A stretch of 9,300 nucleotides of DNA, from NCBI GenBank assembly GCA_023380915.1, contig JAMCSM010000083.1:1-9300 (forward strand). The letters are read 5' to 3'. Origin of the DNA: Actinomycetota bacterium (lineage in GTDB: Bacteria; Actinomycetota; Humimicrobiia; Humimicrobiales; Humimicrobiaceae). The notes beneath the pieces were generated by a model. That model was not told where the DNA came from, searched no databases, and saw only the letters and a list, made by a program, of their open reading frames with translations. Made by a program: the position numbers and the translations under genes. Below, one piece after another: positions 1-6,793 of this stretch (position 1 is its first letter; every line of letters starts with the position of its first letter).

Positions 1-1
1 A

Positions 2-886
2 GCAGAAATTCTCAGAAGCTGTTTTAGAAAAGAGGATATAATTGCCAGGTGGGGTGGAGATGAGTTCATAATTTTATTGCCGTCCACCTCAAAGATAACA
101 GCTTCCAGAATTATCAAAAGAATAAATTCTTTATTTAATAAAAAATTTTATGAGGAATTTATTACCAGCATTTCCATAGGAGTTGCTACTAAAGAATCGG
201 TTGAAGAGAACATATATGAACTGATTAAAGTTGCAGAATCAAATATGTACAGGCATAAATTGATGGAAAAGCAGAGTTTGCATAGTTCAATAATAGTATC
301 TCTCCAGCAAGCTCTTGAAGAAAGAAATTACGAAACCAAGGAGCATATGTCCAGAACAAAAAAATTAGCATTGAAGCTTGGTAAAGAATTGAATTTTCCT
401 GATAATCAGCTTGATGAACTGAGTATTCTGTCAACCCTGCATGACGTTGGTAAGATTGCCATAACTGATAATATAATTTTAAAACCTTCAAAACTTTCCA
501 AAGGAGAATATGAAATAATGAAGCGGCACACCGAAGTAGGGTTCAGGATCGCAAATTCAACTCCGGAACTTGTACCGATTGCAAACGGAATTCTATCTCA
601 CCATGAAAGATGGGACGGAGAAGGTTATCCCATGGGTTTAAAAGGTGAAGATATACCTCTGATTGCCAGGATAATGACAATCATAGATGCTTACGATGCG
701 ATGATAAATGACAGGCCTTATAGAAAAGCACATAGCAAAAAGTATGCTATCAATGAACTTATAAACTGTGCGGGAAAACAATTTGATCCTAATCTGGTTG
801 GAAAATTCATAGAAATTATTTTGAAAAAAGAAAGAGAAAATTCATCTGGCAGTAATCAAAAAATTCTTATTCCAACCAGTAAATAA
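2..886 (+). CDS. GGDEF / HD-GYP cyclic-di-GMP enzyme, 5' part outside window
   Basis: Bifunctional-looking c-di-GMP signalling protein, cut by the left window edge. The open frame runs from base 2 to TAA at 884-886. The first TTG in it (77) is not the real start, because the GGDEF core lies upstream of it. Seen: the GGDEF motif is encoded at 53-67, preceded by RKED (26-37) five residues earlier, which fits the RxxD inhibitory I-site; the domain then closes with SISIGVA and AESNMYRHK. The HD-GYP domain follows, with HDVGK (440-454) and HHERWDGEGYP (599-631). Known for the families: GGDEF makes c-di-GMP from two GTP, and HD-GYP hydrolyses it to pGpG/GMP through a bi- or trimetal centre. Both sets of catalytic residues look intact. 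A sensor domain is expected upstream but not visible. The gene is convergent with the response regulator, with a 12-nt gap and no hairpin terminator between them. A composite regulator in which one activity dominates is possible. Confidence 0.93.
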   Translation, partial: AEILRSCFRKEDIIARWGGDEFIILLPSTSKITASRIIKRINSLFNKKFYEEFITSISIGVATKESVEENIYELIKVAESNMYRHKLMEKQSLHSSIIVSLQQALEERNYETKEHMSRTKKLALKLGKELNFPDNQLDELSILSTLHDVGKIAITDNIILKPSKLSKGEYEIMKRHTEVGFRIANSTPELVPIANGILSHHERWDGEGYPMGLKGEDIPLIARIMTIIDAYDAMINDRPYRKAHSKKYAINELINCAGKQFDPNLVGKFIEIILKKERENSSGSNQKILIPTSK

Positions 887-898
887 TCAAAAAAATCA

Positions 899-1357
899 CT
901 ATTTTAAATTTTTCTTAATGTGGGGTAATTTGTTCACAACTAACCAGTAAAATCCGAGAGTTGAAACAATTTTTGCAAATTCATCAAATTCCACAGGTTT
1001 ACTCACAAAGCTGTTTACTCCCAATTTATAACTAGCTACCATGTCCCTGTCTTCTTTCGAAGACGTCAAAATAATTACAGGCATATGTTTGGTTTTTGAA
1101 TTGGATTTAATTTCTTTTAGTACCTCAAGACCGTCAATTTTTGGAAGTCTTAAATCCAGAAGCATTATTCGCGGAATTTTATTGCCCCTGGATGAGTATT
1201 TTCCCCTCTGAAATAAGAAATCCAGAGCTTCTTCTCCATCTTTTAACCATATCAGATTATTGGCAAGATTTTGTTTTTTTAGAGATCTTATTGCAAGTTC
1301 TGCATCGTTCGGGTTATCTTCCACAAGAAGAATTTCAATTTCTTTTGCATCAATCAT
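899..1357 (-). CDS. Rcp1-type single-domain response regulator
   Basis: A stand-alone receiver domain of 152 aa with no output domain; it passes phosphate or signal by protein contact. Seen: acidic pair E13-D14 ([12 protein letters not shown]), phospho-acceptor D68 in [11 protein letters not shown], switch residue T98 in ILTSS, and K120 in VSKPVE. The extended loop before beta-3 (residues 50-62) and the [10 protein letters not shown] tail are typical of the Rcp1 family that partners phytochrome-like kinases. The ATG at 1357 lies inside the end of the upstream kinase gene, and GAAAGGA (1364-1370) lies 6 nt before it, which supports this start and translational coupling. It is very probably the cognate receiver of the kinase encoded by 1350-3440. 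The downstream target is unknown; nothing in the window shows one. Confidence 0.94.
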   Translation of the reverse strand: MIDAKEIEILLVEDNPNDAELAIRSLKKQNLANNLIWLKDGEEALDFLFQRGKYSSRGNKIPRIMLLDLRLPKIDGLEVLKEIKSNSKTKHMPVIILTSSKEDRDMVASYKLGVNSFVSKPVEFDEFAKIVSTLGFYWLVVNKLPHIKKNLK

Positions 1358-3440
1358 TTAATGTCCTTTCTAAATTGGTTATAGTTCGGTTGGGCAATGA
1401 AAAATAAAATTCGGCACCTTTTAGTATTTCACCTCTTGCCCAGACTTCTCCTCCATGTTTTTTAATGATTTGTTGAACAATTGCAAGTCCTATTCCAGTG
1501 CCTTCAAATTCTTCCTGACCATGCAGTCGCTGGAAAATTCCAAAAAGTTTATTTGCATACTGCATATTAAATCCCACACCATTGTCTTTAATATAATAAA
1601 CTGTCATATTTTTATCTGAATTTCCCCCTATTCCAATAATTGCCTTCTTTTTTGGTTTTGTAAATTTTATTGCGTTTGACAGCAGGTTTACCCAAACCTG
1701 TCTTATCATACCGGGGTCTCCATAAGCTGCAGGCATCTTTTTGATTTCAAAATCGATTTTTCTGTCTTCAGATAGGGGCCTGAGTTCCTCTATTGCAGAG
1801 GAAACAATTTTTTCCATAATTATTTTTGAATAATCAATTTCTTTTCTTCCCAAGTGCGATAATGCCAGAAGGTCGTCAATCAGCTGACCCATCCTCTTTA
1901 TGTTTGTTCCGATTATCTTAAATAAACGCCGGCCTTCATCATCTATTAGGCCTGAATATTCTTCCAGCAATATTTTTGAGAATCCATCAATGGCACGGAG
2001 AGGGGTACGCAGATCGTGGGAAACGGAATATGAAAAGGCTTCCAGCTCTTTATTTGCAGCTTCAAGTCCAAGAGTACGTTGAGCAAGAGATTGATTGAGA
2101 AGAATTATATTATCTTCTGCTAATTTTCGTTTGGTGATATCATGACCATATATACGTATTCTCTGGCTTTCTTTCGTCATGGTAATTATTTGTTCAAAAT
2201 AGTTATTTTTAACTTTTACTTCCCGGGTTAAAAGATTTCCTTCGGATATTTCCCATGATTTAAATATCTTATCGATTCCTGTTAGATAAGGATGTTTTAT
2301 TCCCGAAGACTCGATATCCGGGAAAATCCTTTTTATTGCGGTATTCAGGTATTGCAAGTTGCCGGCATTGTCAATTTCACAAATTGGCATAGGATTTAAC
2401 TCAGGAAAACTTGAAAGATAGTTTAATTTTTCTTCCATCTTTTTTTGCTCGGTGATATCTATAAACATTCCCAGATTACCGGTATAATTGCCTTTCTTGT
2501 CAATTATTGGCGTACCGCTTATCAAACACCAGATATAACTTCCATCCTTATGTTTCAATTTTCGTTCATAATTTTCTTTTATACCCTTTTTTCTTTTTTC
2601 AATAATTTCTTTTCCAAATTTATAATCATCCGGCAATAAAAGTTCCATACTTGATTTGCCCAGTAATTCCTTTTCAGTATAGCCAAGCATCTGTGCTATT
2701 TTGGAATTGCTGAAGTTGATCATCCCGTCACTATCTGAAATCAAAATCCCTTCATTTGCAGTTTCAAGGATATTGCGGTATTTAGCTTCACTTTCTTTTA
2801 GGACTTCTTCTGATTCCTTACGGTGAGTTATTAAAGCATCTCTTGCCTCTTTGTATTTGTAGTTTTCAAAAAGCTGCCATTTTTTTTCACTTCTTATAAG
2901 TGCAAATTCATGATTGCTTACAACATCCAGGATATCCGTAGCATTGCATTTATCAAGGCAGTAACTGCAGAGGGCAAGCATTTTGTATTGGCCAATAATA
3001 TTATTGACTGCTTCTTCGTAATCCGTAAAACTTATCCAATCTTTTTTTTCGAGCCAGAAAGTATTGCCGGTAAGCCGCAGACCTTCATATCTTCTCGATA
3101 ATGCCTTATTAAGTTTTTCCACCCACCCGGACAGAACTCTTTCAGATTTAAAGCTGCCATCTTTTAGATACCATTCATCATAGGGGATTATTTCTATTTG
3201 CCTTTTTTTAATATAGTTATCAGAATCCGGAAGAGATTTTTTTAAAGCTTCGGCAGCTTTTTCTTTTGGAAGCGGTTCTGAGGTAATCCACATGCAGTAC
3301 TCGTTATTTTCAAGTCCTGTCTTAAAATAGGGGACAAGGATATCTATTAAATCATCTTTTGTTTTATAAAACTGACAAAAATGTGTACCCCAGGGCATAT
3401 CCCCGATTATTTTTATACCGGTTTTTCTTAATGTTTCCAT
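1350..3440 (-). CDS. MEDS-PAS-PAS sensor histidine kinase
   Basis: Cytoplasmic sensor kinase of 696 aa; no membrane segment is evident. Domains by eye: MEDS sensory domain about 12-185 ([15 protein letters not shown] start, [12 protein letters not shown] end); PAS1 about 213-332, ending [11 protein letters not shown]; a more diverged PAS2 about 337-437, ending GHDITKRK; a short coiled linker 438-465; HisKA with phospho-acceptor H475 in [13 protein letters not shown]; HATPase with N589 ([10 protein letters not shown]), D619 (DNGVGF) and a GTGIGLAIV box. Known: MEDS was named from methanogen and methylotroph proteins including the DcmR regulator; its ligand is not generally known. The HisKA/HATPase half resembles phytochrome-type kinases, but there is no GAF/PHY chromophore domain. 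The MEDS domain has several Cys (C22, C49, C158, C161, C165), so redox or metal sensing is possible but unproven. AGGA (3451-3454) lies 10 nt before the ATG. The stop overlaps the regulator start by 8 nt. Confidence 0.94.
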   Translation of the reverse strand: METLRKTGIKIIGDMPWGTHFCQFYKTKDDLIDILVPYFKTGLENNEYCMWITSEPLPKEKAAEALKKSLPDSDNYIKKRQIEIIPYDEWYLKDGSFKSERVLSGWVEKLNKALSRRYEGLRLTGNTFWLEKKDWISFTDYEEAVNNIIGQYKMLALCSYCLDKCNATDILDVVSNHEFALIRSEKKWQLFENYKYKEARDALITHRKESEEVLKESEAKYRNILETANEGILISDSDGMINFSNSKIAQMLGYTEKELLGKSSMELLLPDDYKFGKEIIEKRKKGIKENYERKLKHKDGSYIWCLISGTPIIDKKGNYTGNLGMFIDITEQKKMEEKLNYLSSFPELNPMPICEIDNAGNLQYLNTAIKRIFPDIESSGIKHPYLTGIDKIFKSWEISEGNLLTREVKVKNNYFEQIITMTKESQRIRIYGHDITKRKLAEDNIILLNQSLAQRTLGLEAANKELEAFSYSVSHDLRTPLRAIDGFSKILLEEYSGLIDDEGRRLFKIIGTNIKRMGQLIDDLLALSHLGRKEIDYSKIIMEKIVSSAIEELRPLSEDRKIDFEIKKMPAAYGDPGMIRQVWVNLLSNAIKFTKPKKKAIIGIGGNSDKNMTVYYIKDNGVGFNMQYANKLFGIFQRLHGQEEFEGTGIGLAIVQQIIKKHGGEVWARGEILKGAEFYFSLPNRTITNLERTLND

Positions 3441-3554
3441 TTTAAAAAATTCCTGATTTTAAAAATTTTAAGATAAATAATTTTTCATTTTAGCAGGTAA
3501 GATGTCAGTTTACAAAATATTTAAATAAAATTTGATTTTTACAGTTTTTTATAA

Positions 3555-3586
3555 TATTATTATACAAAACGGTTTGTATTATAATA
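3555..3586. promoter_or_regulatory. Inverted repeat, candidate operator over divergent promoters
   Basis: The arms 3555-3568 and 3573-3586 pair at 13 of 14 positions (single mismatch 3561/3580) around the 4-nt centre ACGG; the core is TACAAA-ACGG-TTTGTA. The symmetry places TATAAT at 3580-3585 on the plus strand and at 3559-3564 on the minus strand, each 17 nt from a weak TTATTA hexamer at the -35 position. Those would give leaders of about 110-120 nt to the peptide gene and to the kinase. A second plus-strand option is TTTACA (3538-3543) with TATACA (3561-3566). The position between divergent transcription units, one of which encodes an Xre-type protein, suggests an operator; this is inference. 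There is no U-run after it, so it is not a terminator. Confidence 0.4.
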
Positions 3587-3700
3587 AGTAAAAATTAAAA
3601 AATAGTAAAATATTTAGCAGTGACATAACAATACAAGCAGCAAAAAAATGATAAGAAACAAAGACAAAGATTTAGAAAAAGCGGTAAATTGAAATAAAAA

Positions 3701-3706
3701 AAGGAG
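3701..3706 (+). promoter_or_regulatory. Strong ribosome binding site of the membrane peptide
   Basis: AAGGAG lies 5 nt before the ATG at 3712. It is the best SD match in this part of the window and is the main reason to accept the very short gene behind it. Confidence 0.75.
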
Positions 3707-3711
3707 AGAAG

Positions 3712-3804
3712 ATGAATATTTTTTTGATGCTTGGTTTGATTGCATTAATAATTGTCCTGGTTGCTGCAATTTTCAGCTGGATGTGTTATAAGAGATTGAC
3801 TTAA
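3712..3804 (+). CDS. Single-span membrane peptide, 30 aa
   Basis: A very short gene: ATG 3712, 30 codons, TAA 3802-3804. Seen: after MNIF comes an unbroken hydrophobic stretch (about residues 3-24, including LIALIIVLVAAIF), then WMCYKRLT. This is one transmembrane helix with a short, positively charged, Cys-containing tail. By the positive-inside rule the C-terminus should face the cytoplasm. Support for translation is the strong AAGGAG site at 3701-3706 and the exact abutment (TAAATG) with the Xre gene, which looks like translational coupling. I do not recognise a family. Possibilities are a regulatory membrane microprotein (as MgtS, MgtR and KdpF are for transporters), a type I toxin-like peptide, or a membrane anchor for the neighbouring regulator. 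No sequence match to any of these is claimed. Existence as a gene is likely; function is unknown. Confidence 0.68.
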   Translation: MNIFLMLGLIALIIVLVAAIFSWMCYKRLT

Positions 3805-4023
3805 ATGGAAAATTATATCAAAGAATTAAGATTAAAAAATAATATAAGCTTACAAAAAGTTAAAAGGGAAACGGGTCTTTCAATTAAAGAACTTGAAAAG
3901 ATTGAAAGCGATAATAAAAAAATGCCTTCGGTGGAAATTTTAAAGAAACTGATGCTAATTTACAACGTAAGCTTGAGAAAAATAATAATCAATTATGATA
4001 GCTACGAAAATAATTTAAATTAG
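3805..4023 (+). CDS. Small Xre/Cro-type helix-turn-helix protein
   Basis: A 72-aa protein that is almost only a DNA-binding domain. Seen: an HTH_3/Xre fold across residues 4-61, with IKELRLKNNISLQKVKRETG (helices 1-2), LSIKELEKIESDNKKMPS (recognition helix and turn) and EILKKLMLIYNVSLRKII (helices 4-5), then a short polar tail. There is no ligand or peptidase domain. Known: such minimal Xre proteins usually bind operators as dimers, often their own. The ATG directly follows the TAA of the membrane peptide gene and has no good SD of its own, so translation probably depends on the peptide gene. The inverted repeat upstream of the pair is a plausible target (inference). It could instead be the antitoxin-like half of a small module. 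The gene is very AT-rich, even for this window. Confidence 0.86.
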   Translation: MENYIKELRLKNNISLQKVKRETGLSIKELEKIESDNKKMPSVEILKKLMLIYNVSLRKIIINYDSYENNLN

Positions 4024-4371
4024 CTGCTATTTGTACTGCTTGTTTTTACAATACTTCCGATTACTAGAGTATTAATTATTCTTATTTAAAGATTCTTAGA
4101 CACTAAACCAGAAAATGAGGCAACCATTATAATGATATAGATCTGCACTCAAAAATGATTCTTCACTAAAAAGTTTACAGAGTTGTGCTGTAACCTGCAA
4201 AAAATCAACAATAATTATTTTTTAATAAAGAAAAAATTAACATTTTCAGATAAATAGCCGATATATTAATAATAAATAACTTATTGATGAGTTTAACAAT
4301 AATTTTATATAGGATGTTAATTATTAGTGGTGTAATTAAAAAAAATAATTTGCAAAAAGGAAATCAATTAT
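4024..4371. other. 348-nt AT-rich intergenic region
   Basis: No gene is supported. It contains two weak 6-bp hairpins. AATACT/AGTATT (4050-4055 with 4068-4073) is followed by a T-rich but mixed stretch and might weakly end the peptide-Xre transcript. TTACAG/CTGTAA (4175-4180 with 4188-4193) has a 7-nt loop and no evident role. A promoter candidate and the ribosome site of the next gene lie at its right end. All short ATG frames checked close within a few codons. Confidence 0.5.
4284..4311 (+). promoter_or_regulatory. Weak sigma-70 promoter candidate for the ATPase pair
   Basis: TTGATG (4284-4289), a 16-nt spacer, and TATATA (4306-4311), matching the consensus at 4 of 6 in each box. It would give a leader of about 50 nt to the ATG at 4372. 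In such AT-rich DNA, matches of this quality arise by chance. Confidence 0.25.
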
Positions 4372-5520
4372 ATGTTTGAAATTTATTTGATTGACAAAAC
4401 TGAAGAAAGCATAAATAAAATTAGTTGGCTGTTCAAGAAACTGTCTAATTTAAAAATTGATAAGACTACCACAAATCTTGAACAGTTGAAAAATATATGC
4501 AGGATTAAAAAACCTGTAATGGTTTTTATAGGACCGGATTATTCCATAGATGATGTAAAAACTGTCCTGGAAAATTATTACTGTGATCTGGAATATATAA
4601 AAATTGTATTATTTGTAAGGGAGAATTCTGTGACATTGCTAAAAAAGGCAATTGAGCTGAATATTTATGATGTTCTTGATTTTCCTTTTGAGGGCGAAAA
4701 TGTAAATCAGACTATTAAAAGAATTGAAAAATTCTTTGAATCCAAAACTAAGGAGAATTTAGTCTCTGAAGAAAAATATCTAAAAGTAGAAAAAAAAGAA
4801 CCAAAATTGATAATGATCTTCAGCAGAAAAGGCGGAACAGGAAAATCTTTTCTGGCAACAAACCTTGCAATAGATTTATTTGATAAAAGCAAAGAAAATG
4901 TAGTTCTATTTGATTTGAATTATTTTTCCGGAGACATTTCCATGATGCTTAATTTATATCCAAAAAATACAATATTTGAAATTGCATCCATAGTTGATCA
5001 ACTGGATCCTGAAACAATTGATAGTTTTTTAAGCAAGCACACCTCCGGAATAAAAGTTGCTCCTTCACCGAAACTTCCGACTCAGGGTGAGAGAATAGGC
5101 ACGGAAGTGACCTTGAAAGTGATTGATCTCCTCCTTGCATTAAATAATTATGTTGTAGTTGACACCGGTTCATATTATTCTGAGGCAGTAATATCACTTT
5201 TGGAAAAGACCAATTATTTTTGCCTGATTTCAAGCTTGGATGTACCAAGCATAAAGAATTTAAAGCTATCCCTGCAGGTACTTGAAGATTTGAGATTTCC
5301 AAAAGATAAAATTTTGATAATAATAAACCGCTCGGACAGTAATGTTGGTATGACTTTAAATGAAATTGAAAATACAATCGAAAGAAAAATTGATATAAAA
5401 ATACCAAGCAGCAGAATAGTCCCGATAACAATAAATAAAGGCATCCCAATTGTGAAAGACCAGCCAAGATCTCCAATCAGCAGATGCATAAATAAACTAA
5501 CAGAAATAATAATAAAATGA
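4372..5520 (+). CDS. CpaE/TadZ-like ATPase with N-terminal pseudo-receiver
   Basis: 382 aa, MinD/ParA superfamily. Seen: residues 1-123 form a receiver-like fold (MFEIYLIDK strand, VMVFIGPDYS at the third strand, VLDFPF near the end). The position of the phospho-acceptor Asp looks like G54, so the fold is probably not phosphorylated. A charged linker (124-145) leads to the ATPase: deviant Walker A KGGTGKS with signature lysine K153 and catalytic-motif K158, switch I D181 in VVLFDLNYFSGD, and Walker B D264 in VVVDTG. This order matches CpaE/TadZ, which localise Tad/Flp pilus machinery at the membrane or pole; FleN-like flagellar placement proteins are related. AAGGA (4357-4361) lies 10 nt upstream of the ATG. 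A shorter paralog follows after 20 nt. No tad/flp partner gene is in the window, so the cargo is unknown. Confidence 0.88.
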   Translation: MFEIYLIDKTEESINKISWLFKKLSNLKIDKTTTNLEQLKNICRIKKPVMVFIGPDYSIDDVKTVLENYYCDLEYIKIVLFVRENSVTLLKKAIELNIYDVLDFPFEGENVNQTIKRIEKFFESKTKENLVSEEKYLKVEKKEPKLIMIFSRKGGTGKSFLATNLAIDLFDKSKENVVLFDLNYFSGDISMMLNLYPKNTIFEIASIVDQLDPETIDSFLSKHTSGIKVAPSPKLPTQGERIGTEVTLKVIDLLLALNNYVVVDTGSYYSEAVISLLEKTNYFCLISSLDVPSIKNLKLSLQVLEDLRFPKDKILIIINRSDSNVGMTLNEIENTIERKIDIKIPSSRIVPITINKGIPIVKDQPRSPISRCINKLTEIIIK

Positions 5521-5540
5521 AATAAAGCAGGATATAGTCT

Positions 5541-6284
5541 ATGGAGAAAAGACCAGGCAGATATACCGGTAAAAAAATTATGGTTTTCAGTACTAAAGGT
5601 GGGGCAGGAAAATCATTTATTGCTGTAAATCTTGCGATTGCGTTGTATAATCAGGATAGGAAGGCCGTTGTCTTAATTGACATGGATTATAAATCATCCG
5701 ATGATGCTTCGATTCTTAATGTAACCCCTCAAAAAACTATTTATAATATCACACTTAATATGAACAACCTGAACCTGAATACACTGGATAATTTTTTAAC
5801 AAGCCATAATTCAGGAATTCGGTTTCTGCCGGCTCCGGTTAATTCAAGGGAAGAAGAATTTATAAGCGTCGATTTGTCGGTAAATATAGTGGAAATGCTG
5901 TCGGAGGTATATGATTATCTTGTTATAGATACACCTGCATTTTTTTCCGATAATGTTCTGGAAATCCTGGATAGAGTAGATTATTTATGCATGGTAGCGA
6001 CCATGGACATTTTAAGCATTAAAAATCTAAAGGAATCCCTATTTATATTAAAACAGCTTAGATTCCCAAGAGATAAAATTATATTGATTCTTAACCGTGC
6101 AAATAGTAAAGTCGGCCTGACAATTGACGAAGCTGAAGGCAGGATAGGGGAAAAGATAGATATAACCATTCCGAGTGACAGACTGGTGCCATTATCAATA
6201 AATGAAGGAATTCCTGTCATTATGAAGTTCCCAAAATCTCCTGTTTGTCTGAGTATAGATAAACTTGCAAAACTTATAATTTAA
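5541..6284 (+). CDS. CpaE/MinD-like ATPase, second tandem paralog
   Basis: 247 aa, only the ATPase domain. Seen: deviant Walker A KGGAGKS (K19, K24, S25), switch I D47 in VVLIDMDY, Walker B D130 in YLVIDTPA, and LSIKNLKESLFILKQLRFP as in CpaE family members. It aligns along its whole length with residues about 146-381 of the upstream ATPase, with roughly 40-50% identity judged by eye, so the pair arose by duplication or shares a close ancestor. The receiver domain is absent. In its place is a short basic N-terminus (MEKRPGRYTGKK). AGGA (5529-5532) lies 8 nt before the ATG, and the gene is surely in one operon with its neighbour. Known: these ATPases dimerise around ATP, so a heterodimer is possible (inference). 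Its TAA shares bases with the stop codon of the convergent acetyltransferase gene. Confidence 0.87.
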   Translation: MEKRPGRYTGKKIMVFSTKGGAGKSFIAVNLAIALYNQDRKAVVLIDMDYKSSDDASILNVTPQKTIYNITLNMNNLNLNTLDNFLTSHNSGIRFLPAPVNSREEEFISVDLSVNIVEMLSEVYDYLVIDTPAFFSDNVLEILDRVDYLCMVATMDILSIKNLKESLFILKQLRFPRDKIILILNRANSKVGLTIDEAEGRIGEKIDITIPSDRLVPLSINEGIPVIMKFPKSPVCLSIDKLAKLII

Positions 6285-6793
6285 AAATACTGGTGATTTT
6301 TAATTGCTGCAAGTTTCTTAAGTGCATTTCCGCTTATTTTATATATAACCCATTCGTCCTTCGGCACGGCTTCGATTTTTCTGTAAAAATTTATACCGGG
6401 CTTATTCCATTTTAAAACGCTCCATTCCATTCTGCAGCACCTTCTTGAAATTGTTAATTTTGCAAGAAATGAAAGCATAAGAGTGCCTATTCCTTTGCCT
6501 CTCATTTCGGGTTTTACATATAAATCTTCGATGTAAATGCCTGGTTTTCCAATAAATGTTGAAAAGTTATAAAAAAATATAGCAAAACTGATGGGAATAT
6601 CACAATACTCTCCGATAATGGCCTCAGCTGTTTTTTGTTTGAATATTGCAGCAATGATATCTTTTTCGGTTGCAATTACTTCATCTGCTCTTTTCTCATA
6701 GCCAGCCAGCTGCTTGATAAAATCAAGAATTAATCCTGCATCCCTCTCTATTGCAAATCTTATCTTAAAATCTTTTAAATCTTTTTCAATCAA
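6281..6793 (-). CDS. SSAT-like GNAT N-acetyltransferase, TTG start
   Basis: 170-aa acetyl-CoA-dependent N-acetyltransferase of the GNAT fold. Seen: IRFAIERDAGLILDFIKQLA N-terminal helix, YEK..DEV..TE segment, FALFF-like strand (FAIFFYNFSTF), GIYIEDLYVKPE, acetyl-CoA loop RGKGIG (98-103), MEWSVLKWN and the GINFYRKIEA helix, then DEWVIYKISG. This order is that of the spermidine/spermine (diamine) N1-acetyltransferase-like family. Known: not all bacterial members act on polyamines; some acetylate lysine analogues or other amines, so the substrate is open. The start is TTG at 6793, chosen because AAGGAAG (6801-6807 on this strand) sits 7 nt upstream and no in-frame ATG exists near the N-terminus. 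The start overlaps the end of the Mg2+ ATPase gene by 8 nt, so the two are cotranscribed and probably translationally coupled. Confidence 0.9.
   Translation of the reverse strand: MIEKDLKDFKIRFAIERDAGLILDFIKQLAGYEKRADEVIATEKDIIAAIFKQKTAEAIIGEYCDIPISFAIFFYNFSTFIGKPGIYIEDLYVKPEMRGKGIGTLMLSFLAKLTISRRCCRMEWSVLKWNKPGINFYRKIEAVPKDEWVIYKISGNALKKLAAIKNHQYF

Larger units (their letters stand above)
3441..3711. other. AT-rich divergent intergenic region, kinase / membrane peptide
   Basis: 271 nt between the minus-strand kinase and the plus-strand peptide gene. It holds the dyad at 3555-3586 and candidate promoter boxes on both strands. A 14-codon ATG frame at 3648-3692 has no good ribosome site and is not called. 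No other structure is evident. Confidence 0.6.

Noticed and set aside
77..886. TTG at 77 as start of the GGDEF/HD-GYP gene
   Set aside because: The GGDEF motif and I-site lie upstream in the same open frame to the window edge, so the gene is simply truncated by the window.
874..951. 10-nt direct repeat AACCAGTAAA (874-883 and 942-951) as a recombination or att site
   Set aside because: Both copies lie within or at the end of intact genes; a short repeat 68 nt apart in AT-rich DNA is expected by chance.
3555..3586. Dyad as a transcription terminator
   Set aside because: The stem is almost entirely A-T, no T-run follows on either strand, and it sits between divergent rather than convergent genes.
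3648..3692. 14-codon frame before the membrane peptide as a leader peptide
   Set aside because: No ribosome site, ordinary charged composition, and no paired hairpins that would indicate attenuation.
4050..4073. AATACT/AGTATT hairpin as an intrinsic terminator of the Xre gene
   Set aside because: The stem is only 6 bp, AT-rich with a 12-nt loop, and the following tract is not a clean T-run; listed only as a weak possibility within the gap.
4949..5489. Long minus-strand frames inside the first CpaE-like gene
   Set aside because: Antisense shadows of a clear ATPase gene, with no family resemblance and no ribosome site of note.
4372..6284. Tandem ATPases as a plasmid parA partition system
   Set aside because: No parB-like gene or iteron or parS-like repeats nearby; the pseudo-receiver architecture fits CpaE/TadZ better.
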